64,000 nt of DNA, taken from positions 14,222,001 to 14,286,000 of the forward strand of contig CM076954.1 of assembly GCA_039566865.1 (NCBI GenBank), written 5' to 3'. This document shows positions 12,064 to 23,183 of this stretch, piece by piece (the first letter of the stretch is position 1; every line of letters starts with the position of its first letter). Made by a program: the position numbers and the translations under genes. A model generated the notes under the pieces. It made no database searches. It was not told where the DNA came from and worked only from the letters and a program-made list of their open reading frames with translations. This DNA comes from Aurelia coerulea (lineage: Eukaryota > Cnidaria > Scyphozoa > Semaeostomeae > Ulmaridae).

Positions 12064-13641
12064 ATGGAATTCAAAGAAGAAATCTATCAGAAGACATATA
12101 TAGTACAAAGTTTTGAAAGAAAACTCACCAAAGCCAACAAACAAGAGTCGATAGTTTGGTACAAAGGCCCCCAAGACGATGACTTCTTAGAGAAAATATT
12201 GCTCCACAGCGGCTGCTTCGAAGCAGTTGGTAAACTTCCAGGCAATGACAACTGGTTGGTGCGGCAACACAATTCAGAAGTACTGATCATGTTTGATTGC
12301 AGAGACAACGAGAAAGGATGCATTCTGAAGAAAGACAGAGAAAAGTTTCAGGCAGAACTCGACCAAAACAAATATGAATGTGCAGTGCTGGTTTCTTTGA
12401 ATGCTAATGTGGATCCTAAAGGAGAGTCGTTTGTCATAAAAACATCAAGCAAGGGAAAACCATTCCTCTATATCAACAATCTGAGAAGCTGCGCACAACC
12501 TGAAATCATTTGTAAAATTGCTAGCCTTGCCTTAATTCATGCAGTGGAAAACAAGCCAACAGATCAGAACAAAGCAGTGAGGAAGTTCCTTACCTCGCAG
12601 TTCAGCACTTTGAAAGATCTCTTACAGAACTCTCAGAAACTGAGGAAACTTGCTGACCAGAATGAAATCCACGTGAAAGGAATCTGTCATGCCTTCGAAG
12701 ATTTGCTGAGTGAGGAAGTCGAGAAAGACCCAATGTTCATGAAAGTGCTTGAGAAACAGATTACTCGGACGTCTGAAAATGTTAGCACAGAGAGGGAGGG
12801 AGATAAGACGGAGAACGGCATGAATGAAGAAAAGGAATATAAGCCATCTATGGTTAATGCAGAAGCTTGGAAAATATCATCATCAAATCTCAGTATTAAA
12901 CTCCTAAACATTAATACTAACGGTCTAAATGGTAGTGATAAAAGAGCCCTGTTCCACACGTTGATAGAAAGTACGTATGAACGACCGCATATAATATGCG
13001 GAGTTGAAAGCAAGTTATCATCAATTCGTTCAAATGCTGAGATTTTCCCTGCAAATTACATCGTGTTTAGAAAAGATCGCGAAGACTTGATACCAGTTCA
13101 TGGATTGGGACAGAATGAAGTGGAAGCCAAAGAGCATGGTGGGGTGTTTATTGCTGTAAGAAATGATGTTATGTGCACAAAGAGACCAGAATTTGACAGT
13201 AATTGTGAAATTGTATGGGCCCAACTACGGCTTCCAGGGGATAAAGCTCTATTCATTGCTGCACATTACAGGCACCACCCAATTACAGCAGGCCTTGCAG
13301 AATATCAACTTGATGAGTTGCGCTCATCCCTGAACAAAGTCTTCAAAAATCGGAACTTCCCCCCAAACATTGTTATAGCAGGAGATAGTAATTTGCCTGA
13401 TATTGAATGGAATAATCCACGTTATACTATAAAGACTCCTGCACAGTGGCCAAAGGCTCTCAATGAAAAGGCTCTGGATATTATCAAAGAATGTGGCTTA
13501 CAACAAATGGTGAAAGGCCCAACAAGGGGAGGAAACACCTTAGATACAGTGTTTACAAACAATGAGAATCTCATAGAATCAGTTCGGGTAGTGCCAGGCA
13601 TCAGTGATCATTGTGCTGTCTTAGTGGGGCTCACAGTTTAA
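12064..13641 (+). CDS. Intronless ORF: possible REase-like domain fused to LINE-type EEP endonuclease
   Basis: 525 residues from ATG to TAA without a break. From about residue 277 the protein is an endonuclease/exonuclease/phosphatase domain of the CR1/Jockey LINE type. It shows the Asn motif NINTNGLNG, the catalytic Glu in GVESKL (about 312), GDSNLPDIEW (about 439) and the terminal GISDHCAVLV (about 512). All expected catalytic residues are present. The N-terminal 200 residues are not LINE ORF1-like. The stretch WLVRQHNSEVLIMFDCRDNE, followed by KKDREKF, CAVLVSLNA and KPFLYINN, resembles the ExK-core layout of PD-(D/E)XK nucleases, but with DCR at the catalytic position. An acidic, Ser/Thr-rich linker (about 230-275) joins the parts. 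No reverse transcriptase follows the stop. It may be a 3'-truncated retrotransposon ORF or a captured host gene; the N-terminal fold is inference. Confidence 0.7.
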   Translation: MEFKEEIYQKTYIVQSFERKLTKANKQESIVWYKGPQDDDFLEKILLHSGCFEAVGKLPGNDNWLVRQHNSEVLIMFDCRDNEKGCILKKDREKFQAELDQNKYECAVLVSLNANVDPKGESFVIKTSSKGKPFLYINNLRSCAQPEIICKIASLALIHAVENKPTDQNKAVRKFLTSQFSTLKDLLQNSQKLRKLADQNEIHVKGICHAFEDLLSEEVEKDPMFMKVLEKQITRTSENVSTEREGDKTENGMNEEKEYKPSMVNAEAWKISSSNLSIKLLNINTNGLNGSDKRALFHTLIESTYERPHIICGVESKLSSIRSNAEIFPANYIVFRKDREDLIPVHGLGQNEVEAKEHGGVFIAVRNDVMCTKRPEFDSNCEIVWAQLRLPGDKALFIAAHYRHHPITAGLAEYQLDELRSSLNKVFKNRNFPPNIVIAGDSNLPDIEWNNPRYTIKTPAQWPKALNEKALDIIKECGLQQMVKGPTRGGNTLDTVFTNNENLIESVRVVPGISDHCAVLVGLTV

Positions 13642-13804
13642 ATATGGTTTTGGTCTCCTTCTCACCAAAACATGAAATGATTTTATCATTTAGACTTACA
13701 ACAGGAGCGTCTCTGGAGACTCAGTTTACGAATTGAATTGAATATTTTCACCACTCTGTGTACGTGAATGTAGATAGCTACTAAACCATTGGTAGATTGC
13801 AATA
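13642..13804. other. Sequence downstream of the nuclease ORF
   Basis: Short AT-rich stretch with no reverse-transcriptase motif in any frame and no clear polyadenylation signal. Confidence 0.4.
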
Positions 13805-13817
13805 CGATATGAAAAGT

Positions 13818-14455
13818 ACACCGGGTGCACCAAAATAAACTATGCACGTTTGGAAAGCCACAATAAATCGTACACTGGACCAGTTTTGAAGATTTATGAC
13901 TTAATCGTTAGCAGAAAGGCTGAATTAGATACTGGGATTTTTTGCACATTTTTCATTTTCAGTTTTTAGAGCTAGGATTGGGTTTCCTAAAATTTTAGTT
14001 TTCGAAAACACTGAAAACGATCAAAAAACATCAATCAAGTTTTCTACAGAATCGACATGAATGGACAAAGCGAAAACTGTTCGTGGTGATTTGCGATTTA
14101 GAAATCGACCAATTGTAATCTGCTGTACGAGAGTTTGCACTAAACCCCCAAATCCCCCTGAAAACGTTTTCTCTTTGTTCATTGTTTTTTTCAATAAATC
14201 TACAGTTATACCAGGTGCGCCAAAATAAACTATGCACGTTTGGCTAGCCACAATAAACCGTACACTCGACCGATTTTGAAGATTTATGACTTGATCTTTA
14301 GCAGAAAGCCTGAATTAGATTATTGGATTTTTTGCAAATTTTTCCGTTTTCAGTTTTTAGAACAAGAAGCGAGTTTCATAAAACATTCGTTTTCGAAAAC
14401 ATTGAAAACGATCAAAAAACGTCGATCAAATTTTAAAAGATCCAGCATTAATTGA
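13818..14455. repeat. Two direct copies of a transposon end, about 392 bp apart
   Basis: CACCAAAATAAACTATGCACG (13828) and CGCCAAAATAAACTATGCACG (14218) begin two parallel segments that stay similar for over 200 bases (tttagcagaaag, gttttcgaaaacattgaaaa). The CCGGGTGCACC start resembles mariner-type ends; a third, short match lies at 38547. Confidence 0.65.
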
Positions 14456-14925
14456 TTTTTATTGATATGACAGTACAATTCTGGTTAAGATAGGCACTAA
14501 ATCCTAAACTTGCTAGCGAGATTGGCACGTGACGCGCTCTAAACCAATCTATGGAACCGAAAACCGACCAGGAAATTTGAAAAGTCAAATTTAGGCCGCT
14601 TTTGGACGATTTTACCACCCTTCATGAAAATATAATTGTACGGAAGGAACATAAATATTTCCAAAAATATTTCTTCACAGACGTGTTCCCAATACTTGAA
14701 TACATACCTATTCACGGGGGCTAAGAATTATCTAAGAAAAATTTGGAGAATTGTCAAAGTTTTGAATTCGACCTCACTGACCTCACTGTAGACATATTGA
14801 AGCAACATCAATACCACCGGGGATTTTCAAGAGTCAATGCTGAGGGGGGTAGGTGAACAACAGGAAAAGTGCACTGCACGCGCCTAACAAATTACCACAC
14901 CGTCGTCATAAATGAGGCGAGTTAA

Positions 14926-16637
14926 GGTAGCAGTTAACCCTTAGAATTTTGGAATTTCGGAACTTTGTGCCAAATTTGGGAATTGGTGTCATCTTATAGT
15001 AAATTTATTCTTTTTGAAGATAAAATAGTCCCCAAGCCTATAAAGGTGTTGATATTTGCTGCAAATTACGATTAATATGAAGAGGTCGTAAAAATTTTCC
15101 CTAGCAACCAACTGTTTTTGTGGTTACTAGGGAATGTTTCGAAAATTTCATGCAAAAATTGTCCAAAACTCCTCCCTTCTATGCTCTTGGGTTCCATTCC
15201 GTCTCTTCCAGTCACATGACTCGTCCCTTCTAGCAACAACAACACCGCAAAATGGTATTTTGTGCTGAGAAAAATGGAGGGAGAGCAGGAGAATGCACAC
15301 AGATGGATAGGCCACTGACTACATGAAGTTCAGGAGTAAGAAACAAAGGAAAAGGAAAGTTTTTTACGCCAAGAAGGAATGGGAAACAGACAGAACAAGC
15401 AGAAATGGTGGAGAATGGACAGAACGAAGTATTAGGGGCTACCACAGCTGGGCCTATTGGTATGATCATGACTCAGAAACTCCAGTTCACCACACACAGC
15501 ACAGGCCAGCTGTAAAAACAAACAGTTGTCAAAGCTGAAGATTCAAAACAAATCATGTCTGCATAGAAACTTTCTAATGGCCTATTTGAGAATGTCCTAA
15601 GCTTGTCAATCAAGGAAGGTCAAGAATGCATTACAGCACTGTTCTGTTCTTCTGTGCCACTAGCAAGTTCTGTTCCACTATCAGTTCAAGTGTTGCTTTG
15701 CTTTTGGGGTTTGGTACAATGAATGTGGCAAATACAAAGACAAGATATCATTTTTTGAAGGACAGAAACTAAAAACAGCTTCAAAGCTCAAGGCATAAAA
15801 CAGTACTGTTGAATCAAAGTCAGCCAAAAGTGCAATTTGTTGTTGCAGAGCCAGAGACAATAAACTAGTTCACAGCTTCAATAATTGTCTGTGCGCACAA
15901 CAGTATGGGAAGAAAAACACTATTTTGCAACAAAAGCTTGTGTTAGTTTGCTTCCCAAAATGCATTCTTTTACACAGGATCAATGGACACAGATTATTTG
16001 CCAAGAACTGCAAATTGGTCTATTGATTTATCATAAGAAAGGAAGACACTATAAGTGAACTTTATTGACATAAATCAGTGTTTATGATTCACAATTGGAT
16101 CAAAACCCAATGAAAAGCACTTCTTCAACTTTAAGGCTGTTTTTCTCAAAAGGCTGTTTTTGCCAGTCATGAATGCTAAAACCATTGCCAATTTTATAAC
16201 ATCTGTGAGATCTTAATGAAATTTTCACCAAAGGTTTCTCAAATGTTGATCTACGCAATGAATTAAATGAATTTTGAAAATTTGTCGGAACACGCCCAGT
16301 TGCCATGGAAACATTACTACGGTCACTATTGTCCAATTTGTGATGAAATTTTACAAAATTTATAATTCATTGCATAGGTCATTATAAAACACACCTTTGG
16401 TGGGAATTTCAGCCAAATATCTCAAACTGGGTTAGAATTAATGGCATTTTTGTAAAAAAATTCTGAAACATTAATGACCGTTTCCATGGAAACGATTGTC
16501 TTTAGAAATTTTTTGTTGCCAAAATTCTAATTTGATCTACCATTCCAAGCTTTCCTGAAAATCTGAGGGAAATGCTCTGCAAAGAATTGGAGTTATTTGC
16601 AAGTAAAGTTTTTGGCTTCTAAGGGTTAACTGCTACC
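14926..16637. mobile_element. TTAA-flanked DNA transposon, non-autonomous
   Basis: The inverted repeat GGTAGCAGTTAACCCTTAGAA at 14926 and its complement ending at 16637 are bounded by TTAA at 14922-14925 and 16638-16641. At 1712 bp it holds only broken frames. Like the 3281 and 28651 elements, at least one end starts GGTAG, suggesting one transposase family. Confidence 0.85.
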
Positions 16638-16819
16638 TTAACAGACAAGACACTTACATTTGTATCCTGCAAGAAGGAGACCACAACCTGAGAAAGAGCC
16701 TATTCCAAAAAGTCCCTTCTAACATCAAACTGTGTAAAATAATAGAACAGCAAAAATTCACTTGTGTTCTTGTTTATATTCCTATTCGTCACTTTTTTGT
16801 ATACGTGCTTACATAGACC

Positions 16820-16976
16820 CAGGGCCGTAGGAAGGAGCTTCGGATTGGGGGGGCAATTGTTCTCAAAACAATAGAGAACAATACATCTAATTAATTCATG
16901 TGACGTAGCACCATTGTTTTAAAAAATTATTGGGGGGGCTTGAGCCCCCCCTGCCCCCCCGCTTCCTACGGGCCTG
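16820..16976. mobile_element. hAT-like MITE, 157 bp
   Basis: Ends CAGGGCCGTAGGAAG and CTTCCTACGGGCCTG are flanked by an exact 8-bp duplication CATAGACC (16812-16819 and 16977-16984). It carries internal G-run and C-run tracts. Confidence 0.9.
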
Positions 16977-17041
16977 CATAGACCCTTAAATTGTTGTTGG
17001 TGTCATAGTCACTTTAAATCTGCAAATGGGTCTTCTTGTAC

Positions 17042-17330
17042 TACGGTGGCCCACAACTGTCACGCAGTAAAAAAGACAATGTACGATTAAAAAAGAGAAA
17101 ACAATTAAAGAGAAACTCACAATTCACATACCCCACTGCAAATAAGAAAAGCTCACGGCAATTGCCGAGGCCTTTTCTTATTTGCCGTGGGGGTATTTGA
17201 ATTGTGAGTTTCTTTTTAATTGTGAGTTTTCTCTTCTTAAATGTTCGTTTGTTTCTTTAATCGTACATTTTCTTTTTTACTTGTGCAGCTTGTTTTGTAA
17301 TGGGCCACCACCCGTTGTGGGCCACCACCG
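17042..17330. mobile_element. Foldback MITE upstream of NDUFAF3
   Basis: Long inverted repeat: TACGGTGGCCCACAACTG on the left pairs with GTTGTGGGCCACCACCG on the right. The arms around 17100-17220 (AACTCACAATTCA and TGAATTGTGAGTTT) fold about the centre near 17160. Confidence 0.7.
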
Positions 17331-17411
17331 CACCGTATTCTTGTTCTCAAAAGTACACGTTGAAATGCACGAATAACAACAATTGAAGTGTTTTGCATTG
17401 CATAAGGGATT

Positions 17412-17448
17412 TTGCGCTATCGCAAATCTCACGTGACGCCATCTTTGA
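17412..17448 (+). promoter_or_regulatory. Candidate NDUFAF3 promoter motifs: E-box and YY1-like site
   Basis: TCACGTGA-type E-box core CACGTG at 17430-17435 directly abuts GCCATCTT (17438-17445), the complement of the YY1 core AAGATGGC. A small inverted repeat TTTGCG/CGCAAA lies just before at 17412-17426. E-box plus YY1-like sites are common near mitochondrial gene starts; here the ATG is about 230 bases downstream. Motif-based inference only. Confidence 0.45.
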
Positions 17449-17678
17449 GACAGACAATAATGCAGTTGAGTTCGCTTATTTAAATTTGTGGCTTGGTTAA
17501 TCGGCCTTAAAAATCAAATATGTCGTTTTGAACATGTAGTCTCAATCTGATATCAGCAGTAATGTGTACGAGATAAATTCAAAATGGTAGTACAGTTGCA
17601 CAATTTTTTGATTCTGAAGAAAGAAGACTACTGAAGAAGATTTCTTCTATTATACCTTTCAAAGACAAATAAAACATA

Positions 17679-17926
17679 ATGGCCTGCAGATGCATGTTTT
17701 CGAGACCTACGCAAAGTTTACCCGTTGCTACTAGAAGTTTGTTGCAAGATTTCAAGGCTGTTCGTGCAGGTTTTGATGGAACAATAACAAAAATTCAAAC
17801 ATCACATTTAGGCCACCACTATTCATCCTCACAACGTCAACGATGCTTCACGAAATTGACCGGTATTGACAATATCAAGAATGCTATTCCCTTAATTCGA
17901 GGCTGGAATATTCATCAAAGTCAAAG
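17679..17926 (+). CDS. NDUFAF3: NDUFAF3 exon 1 (presequence)
   Basis: Starts MACRCMFSRPTQSLP; 82 codons plus two bases (AG), donor gtattc at 17927. The Arg is completed by the first base of exon 2. The open frame runs on into the intron, so an unspliced reading would add false residues. Confidence 0.85.
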
Positions 17927-20900
17927 GTATTCTAAGCAGATAGTATTCTGTTTTTTGTTTATCATTTTGTTATTATTCTGTTTACTTATTAAATAATAGA
18001 ATATAACTTATATAAGTGCACTCCAAAATGCAAGAAAGGGGACCATAATCTTTCATTGTCGAGATAAAAGGCAAGGAAGGCCCACAAATAATTAGAACAT
18101 ACTGTATCATCTTTCACCTATGCACTGGTAAAACGCTTTAGATTTGATTTAGAATCTCAGTGGGCCTGTGGGCTTGAAAACGTTCCTGAAAGAAAACTGC
18201 AACAAAGAAAACTACATACCTTATTTCTTGCAGGCCCCCAAAGGCCCCAGGCCCCCTGGTAACTTCCCTGGCTACCCCCCCCCTCTCGACGGTCCTGCAT
18301 TTTGTACAGCATGTTGCAGCATGTACAAGATGTTAAAGCATGAGCCTTTTCTTGGTTCCAGTATGCTAGGGATCCTAATATGGTATGTTCACATGAATTA
18401 CTGTACAAGTCATTTTTTTATTTAAGATTACTTTCAACAAAGAATGAATCCAGCAACAAGCCAGAGCTGTCAAAGGAACTTCCTGAAACAGATAATGTTA
18501 TTGAGCAGGCTATCAAGCAAGATGAGACTGAAGGAGATAAGACAAAAATAACAGTACTAAATGAAGAGAAAAATGATGGCAAATCGTATACACCATATAT
18601 TTACAAATACAGTAGAGTTGGATTTACAATTGGTAAAAACAAAGTCATTGGTTCCGTTGCTCTCTTACCTGGTTGCATTCTGTCTTGCAAGGTTAGTTAT
18701 TTATAACCTAATTTTTTTCTTAAATTTGCTGGTCAAAATTCAAATCTCCTGAAATTTGAATAACGTTTTAGGAGTTACAATATTGAGAAATAATTTTCCG
18801 AAAAAATGAGTAATGTCATACAATCTTGTTGCTTAGATCTTGAATTGCAAAGAATGGTTTCTATCAAGGTGCAATGTTTATCCAATCTGTCTTCTGCATT
18901 TGATTTTTTGACATACAATAACTGGAAAAAATCCTTTGTGCAGTAATTGAGAGTGTAAACTAAGAGAAATGGGAACAAACTACAGTATCCGCAAAAGCCA
19001 TTAAAGCAAGAAATGTTGATGTAAGAACTTCTTGTTACTTTCTTTCATACCTTGGAAAGTGTTAAAATTGGAGCCTTTTTGCAAAACCAGTTACAATGTG
19101 ACTGACGATAAAGCTCTTTCATTCACAAATCACAAATGCCTCCTTGGAAAATCAGTTGTTTGCAGTGAATCAAGATGATATTCCTTACTTTTGTCAAAGC
19201 TTATTTGTGTCATTCTTCTTTGGAAAATTTACCTCATCTAAATTACCTAACCATGCACAAAAAGAATTATTTCCTCACCTAATATGTGTTATGTGCAACG
19301 TGTAGGAGGTCTTCCATGCATCACATGGCACACAAGATTTGAAACGAAAAAATTAATTGTATGTTTCTTTTTTTGCATGATCTACAGTCCTTTTCGGGAA
19401 TAAAACAACACACGTGCGGCAAAACACACAGGCAAATTCATTTGCGCGTGTGATTCACACACGTAGTTATTCAAGACGGTATTTAAGAAGTGACACAAAA
19501 ATAGGTCTTCAAGTCTCCCTTTACTGATAAAGATAATCACACTACCGATAAAATGAATATCATTGTTCATATGTTTATGTGTCAATGAAGTTTTTGTTTT
19601 TACAGGACTATAGTCAGCAGTTTCTTCCTCGGTAAACTCAGACTCGTCTAGTGTCTGATTCTTCCGAACTATCAATGTCAACAGGACAAATTTGTTGTCT
19701 GCTTGGTTCATTTTCTTCATGAACATCGGTATCGGTAACAACAATCACCTTCGCTCTATGAGCACCAAGTGTCGCAATTATTTCGTATTGTGGGAATTGC
19801 CACTTGGGACTTTGTTGAAAGTGTTATAGGATTTGTCAGTGATCATATCGTTTATTGAAGCACATGCTTTGACATTGGATGTGTCGAACATCAAAGTACC
19901 ACTTTACTTAAGCAAAATAACACTTTGCGCGTGCGATGAAAAGCCTCGTGACTCACCTTGCGTGTGTGCCAACGTGTGCGTGTGTGATCGCACGCGTCAA
20001 ATGAAAACGCCTGGATCTAACCCACCACTGCAACAAGCTGCCACCATTATGGAAATTTTCCAAACTTCCTCATACAAAATTTGAAACTCCAGATTTGGAT
20101 CAATAATATAATGTTAATGTAGCTGCAAAATTTTTTTTCCTGCAGTAGTCTTTATGCTATTGATTTTCACAGTGATGTAAAGCTCTTAGATTTTATCAGG
20201 AATTTGACAGCAATAAACATGCTGGGTGGGATAATCAACTTTTTTATGTGGTTAAATCCCTTCTAAAATTAAAAACTTTTTATCACTGCAAGATGAATTT
20301 AACAAGGACTAGGAAACTAAGACCTTGCTGCCAGATTATATTTTGAGTGCCGAATCTGAATCTGGAGTTAAAAATCCCGCACAAAACAATGTTGAAAAAT
20401 TTCCATGATGGTTGCTGTTTTTCGCAGTGGTGTATTGCAAACCTGATCAATTTCTAGATGCAGTCTCATCATCAAATAACACCAGAAAGCTTATCATTTT
20501 TTACAATTATTCATCCAAGATTAGGTAAGCATTTTATGAATGTAACAATTTTCTGGGCAGGACATCTTTTCTGCGGAATCTACAAACTATTGTGACATCA
20601 GAAATTACCAGATGAGTAAGAAAAGTCAACATGGTTGGTGGGCTTTGAAATTATGTGGCCGATATTTGAAACTGAATGGCGCTCTATCAGTCAAGGCTAA
20701 CTTAGCTGTGAAAAGTTTGTTTGGTAAATCACTCATCAGTTAGACCCAGAAATTAGGAAAATTCTGGTATGGGATTTGTATTGGGAACGAGAATTCCACA
20801 TTCCATTCTGGTCCATGATTTACTTGCCATTGAAATTGAAATTAAGTACAATAGACCTTTTAGCTATTCTACAAAAGAGCCTGGATCGAGCGTTATTTTT

Positions 20901-23183
20901 ATACGGGAGGCTCGATAGAATTGTGTTAAGAGCTTCTATCAATATTGTGCATATTCGAAAATTCTACAAAGTGCACTTTGTAGAATTTTCGAATATGCAC
21001 AATATTGATAGAAGCTCTAACGCCACTCTATCGAACCTCGTGTATAAAAATGACGCTCGATCCAGGCTCTTTTGTAGAATAGTTAAAAGGTCTATTGTCT
21101 GTTTCAGAAATGGAATTTTAATTTAAACATTAAGTAAATCATGGACTAGAATTGAACATGGAACTCTCGTTCTCACTTCTCATACAAATCCTTTGCCAAT
21201 TCCCAAATCTTGTGTTGCAAATGATGAGTGATTAGCCCGCCCATTATTTTACTCACCCGATAGAATATTTAAAGAAAGCGAATAGACATTGCTATATCGA
21301 CAAGCTGCTATAAATAGGCTGAAGAAACGACTACAAACCCATTGTTTCCTTCGCCACACAATGAAACGGCAGGCGTCATAGTTGTTGAATAGAATAGATT
21401 ATATTTTTAACTTGGCCCGGGCACTTTGTAGAATTTTCGAATATGCACAATATTGATAGAAGCTCTAACGCCACTCTATCGAACCTCGTGTATAAAAATA
21501 ACGCTCGATCCAGGCTCTTTTGTAGGATAGCTAAAAGGTCTATTCACTGAATAGATATTTTATTGAGCTTACGCTACATGTTATCCATGAGACTGGTCGA
21601 TTCGAGTGAATTTCTGTAGTCATTTACCCCATCCCTTCATAAGCCACCCAATTTTGTAACTTGTTTAGTTGAAAGTAGTTCTTTCTTTTATCATCTTTAT
21701 TTAATCGCCTCGGGATAGGCACAGCCGTTTGCTCCCTTGGCTAATTTGTAGGTAGTGCAGCTCGTAATGTGTATTGTAAACTTTTTTTGGAATATATGTG
21801 TACAAAAAAGTTGAATTTACTTCAAATGTAGGTTCAAGTGTGATATTAGCTGGGGCAAAAGAGATGGCACATTCGAAAATTTGCGCAGAAAAGAGTACTG
21901 GATATATTGCAATGAACTTTAGCAAAATAATCATGCTTTCTAAGCCAGGGAAATATCCGGTGCGTTAAAAAGGCGTTCCATTTGGAAAATTGTTGACCTT
22001 AATCGATTTCAAGAATTCGCCTTAGCTAGTTTGTATGGTGGAAGTAGACTTTGGGGTTGGTTTTGTGGATAAGGTTTGCAGGGGAAGAGTTTTTATTTAG
22101 TCGGATAAATGACCTTGAGTTTTATCTAATTCACAAAATCAATATCAATTTTACAGAAATTCTTGTCCTTGGAGTTGGTGACAAAGTTGTACAGCTATCA
22201 CCGGATGTATGGACTTATCTTCGGCAACAAAAACTACCCTTTGAGATCTTAGACACGGTGAGTGCAGGAAATCTTAAAATTTGGAATTTTGTGTGGTCCT
22301 CAAAACCCCGAGACTTAGTACAGTGTACAGTAGTTAAACCCCGCATATGGCAAGGTAAGCAAGGTATGACAAGGGCTAATCGTTTCTCAAGTTCATGATG
22401 TTAGAAAACCTCCGTATTTTCAAAAGGATGGAAGGGCTACTTTAAGGGAAGAAATTCTTGCGAGTTCGAAAAAACTGGAAATCTTTGGTATTAATTTTCA
22501 CGAAAGGACCAAATTGGGAAAATTTCGCAGGAATGAACTTTCGGGAATTAGGTTTCTTATCATATCTTTATAATGTCTCAAATGTTCCTCAACTCTTCAA
22601 TGACTCTTCTGAGTCATCCATGAATACCCTTGGTAGTATATTTCGAAAGGGATGCTGTTAACAAGTGTTGATATTTGCTAGTGTTAATATCCTGTTAATA
22701 TTTGCTTCTATATCTTAGGAAATTTCGTGGGAATAAATTTTCGCGAATCTCACGTTTTAGGAAATTTCGCGGAATAAACTTTCGCGAATCTACGCCAAAA
22801 ACATGAAAAACACGACAGTTTCTTCCCGTGAAAGTTTCTTCCCTTAAAACTAGACATCATCACCCTTTGGTGCAGGCTTAGAAATACCCAATCAAACATT
22901 GGAGCATAATCAAATTTTGGGGATTTTATGGACCACGGAACCATGGACTACGGAACCATGGACTACGGTACCAGAAACCGGCGGAGGACAGTAGGATTTT
23001 TCAAAAAGTTTCACCTTTCTGTGGTCACCCTGTACATTAACTTATAGCAGCTATAATTTTCTATAATAATCTATTCTATGGTTTCCTTCATAGCCAAATG
23101 CTTGTGCAACATACAATTTTCTGACGGAAGAAGGTCGAAGGACTGGTGCTGTGTTAATTCCTCCTCAAACCATGAAAATATAG
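17679..23183 (+). CDS. NDUFAF3: NADH dehydrogenase complex I assembly factor 3, five coding exons
   Basis: Join 17679-17926, 18427-18691, 20458-20524, 22157-22257, 23094-23183: 771 bases, 256 residues plus stop, all junctions GT-AG with matching phases. NDUFAF3 works with NDUFAF4 in the mitochondrial matrix to assemble the early Q-module intermediate of complex I. The N-terminus is basic and Arg/Ser-rich with few acids, as for a mitochondrial presequence. Family hallmarks follow: YKYSRVGFTIGKNKVIGSVA with LLPG (about 143-166), ITPESLSFF, the EILVLGVGDKV core (194 on), LPFEILDT and NACATYNFLTEEGR. The protein is longer than the about 184-residue human one because of a charged, Glu/Lys-rich linker in exon 2 (about 85-140), which is probably lineage-specific. 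Introns 2 and 3 contain MITEs. Confidence 0.93.
18228..18300. repeat. C-rich tract in NDUFAF3 intron 1
   Basis: Clustered CCCCC runs (caggcccccaaaggccccagg, then taccccccccctctc). The - strand is G-rich and could form a quadruplex. Probably an end of a G-run MITE; boundaries uncertain. Confidence 0.35.
18427..18691 (+). CDS. NDUFAF3: NDUFAF3 exon 2
   Basis: Acceptor tatttaag at 18419-18426, donor gttagt at 18692. Encodes the acidic linker and the GFTIGKNKVIGSVALLPG segment, ending at a complete Lys codon. Confidence 0.9.
20458..20524 (+). CDS. NDUFAF3: NDUFAF3 exon 3 (67 bases)
   Basis: Small exon recovered from family logic: acceptor atttctag, donor gtaagc at 20525. Encodes MQSHHQITPESLSFFTIIHP plus RL, and the G of a Glu codon completed in exon 4. 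Both phases fit exactly. Confidence 0.9.
20849..21097. mobile_element. Intact palindromic foldback MITE
   Basis: An almost perfect 249-bp palindrome: CAATAGACCTTTTAGCTATT at the left, its complement at the right, and centre GCACTTTGTAGAATTTTCGA around 20973. Arms of over 100 bases can form one hairpin. Related pieces lie at 3167-5749 and 21421-21545, with a diverged trace near 54560-54630. Confidence 0.85.
21421..21545. mobile_element. Half copy of the palindromic MITE
   Basis: Matches the right arm of 20849-21097 from GCACTTTGTAGAATTTTCGA to GGTCTATT; the left arm is absent. Confidence 0.8.
21680..21810 (+). mobile_element. LINE 3' tail fragment
   Basis: TTGTAGGTAGTGCAGCTCGTAATGTGTATTGTA and the neighbouring gcctcgggataggcac match the 3' tails at 49140-49260 (+) and 43020-43160 (-). 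No coding part is left. Confidence 0.55.
22157..22257 (+). CDS. NDUFAF3: NDUFAF3 exon 4
   Basis: Acceptor ttttacag, donor gtgagt at 22258. Carries the most conserved block, EILVLGVGDKVVQLSP, then WTYLRQQKLPFEILDT. Confidence 0.93.
23094..23183 (+). CDS. NDUFAF3: NDUFAF3 exon 5 and stop
   Basis: Acceptor cttcatag, ends TAG at 23181-23183. Encodes PNACATYNFLTEEGRRTGAV and the short C-terminus LIPPQTMKI. Confidence 0.92.
   Translation, partial: PNACATYNFLTEEGRRTGAVLIPPQTMKI

Noticed and set aside
13818..14455. Two direct repeats as LTRs of a retrotransposon
   Set aside because: Spacing is under 400 bases, there is no TG...CA boundary, primer site or gag/pol between; they look like mariner-type ends.
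15230..15538. ORFs of 71-79 codons inside the 14926 TTAA element
   Set aside because: Cys-rich or basic low-complexity reading without family resemblance.
20776..21126. 116-codon ORF across the palindromic MITE
   Set aside because: It is read through a near-perfect palindrome; the same peptide pieces appear at 3122-3307 from another MITE copy. Not a gene.
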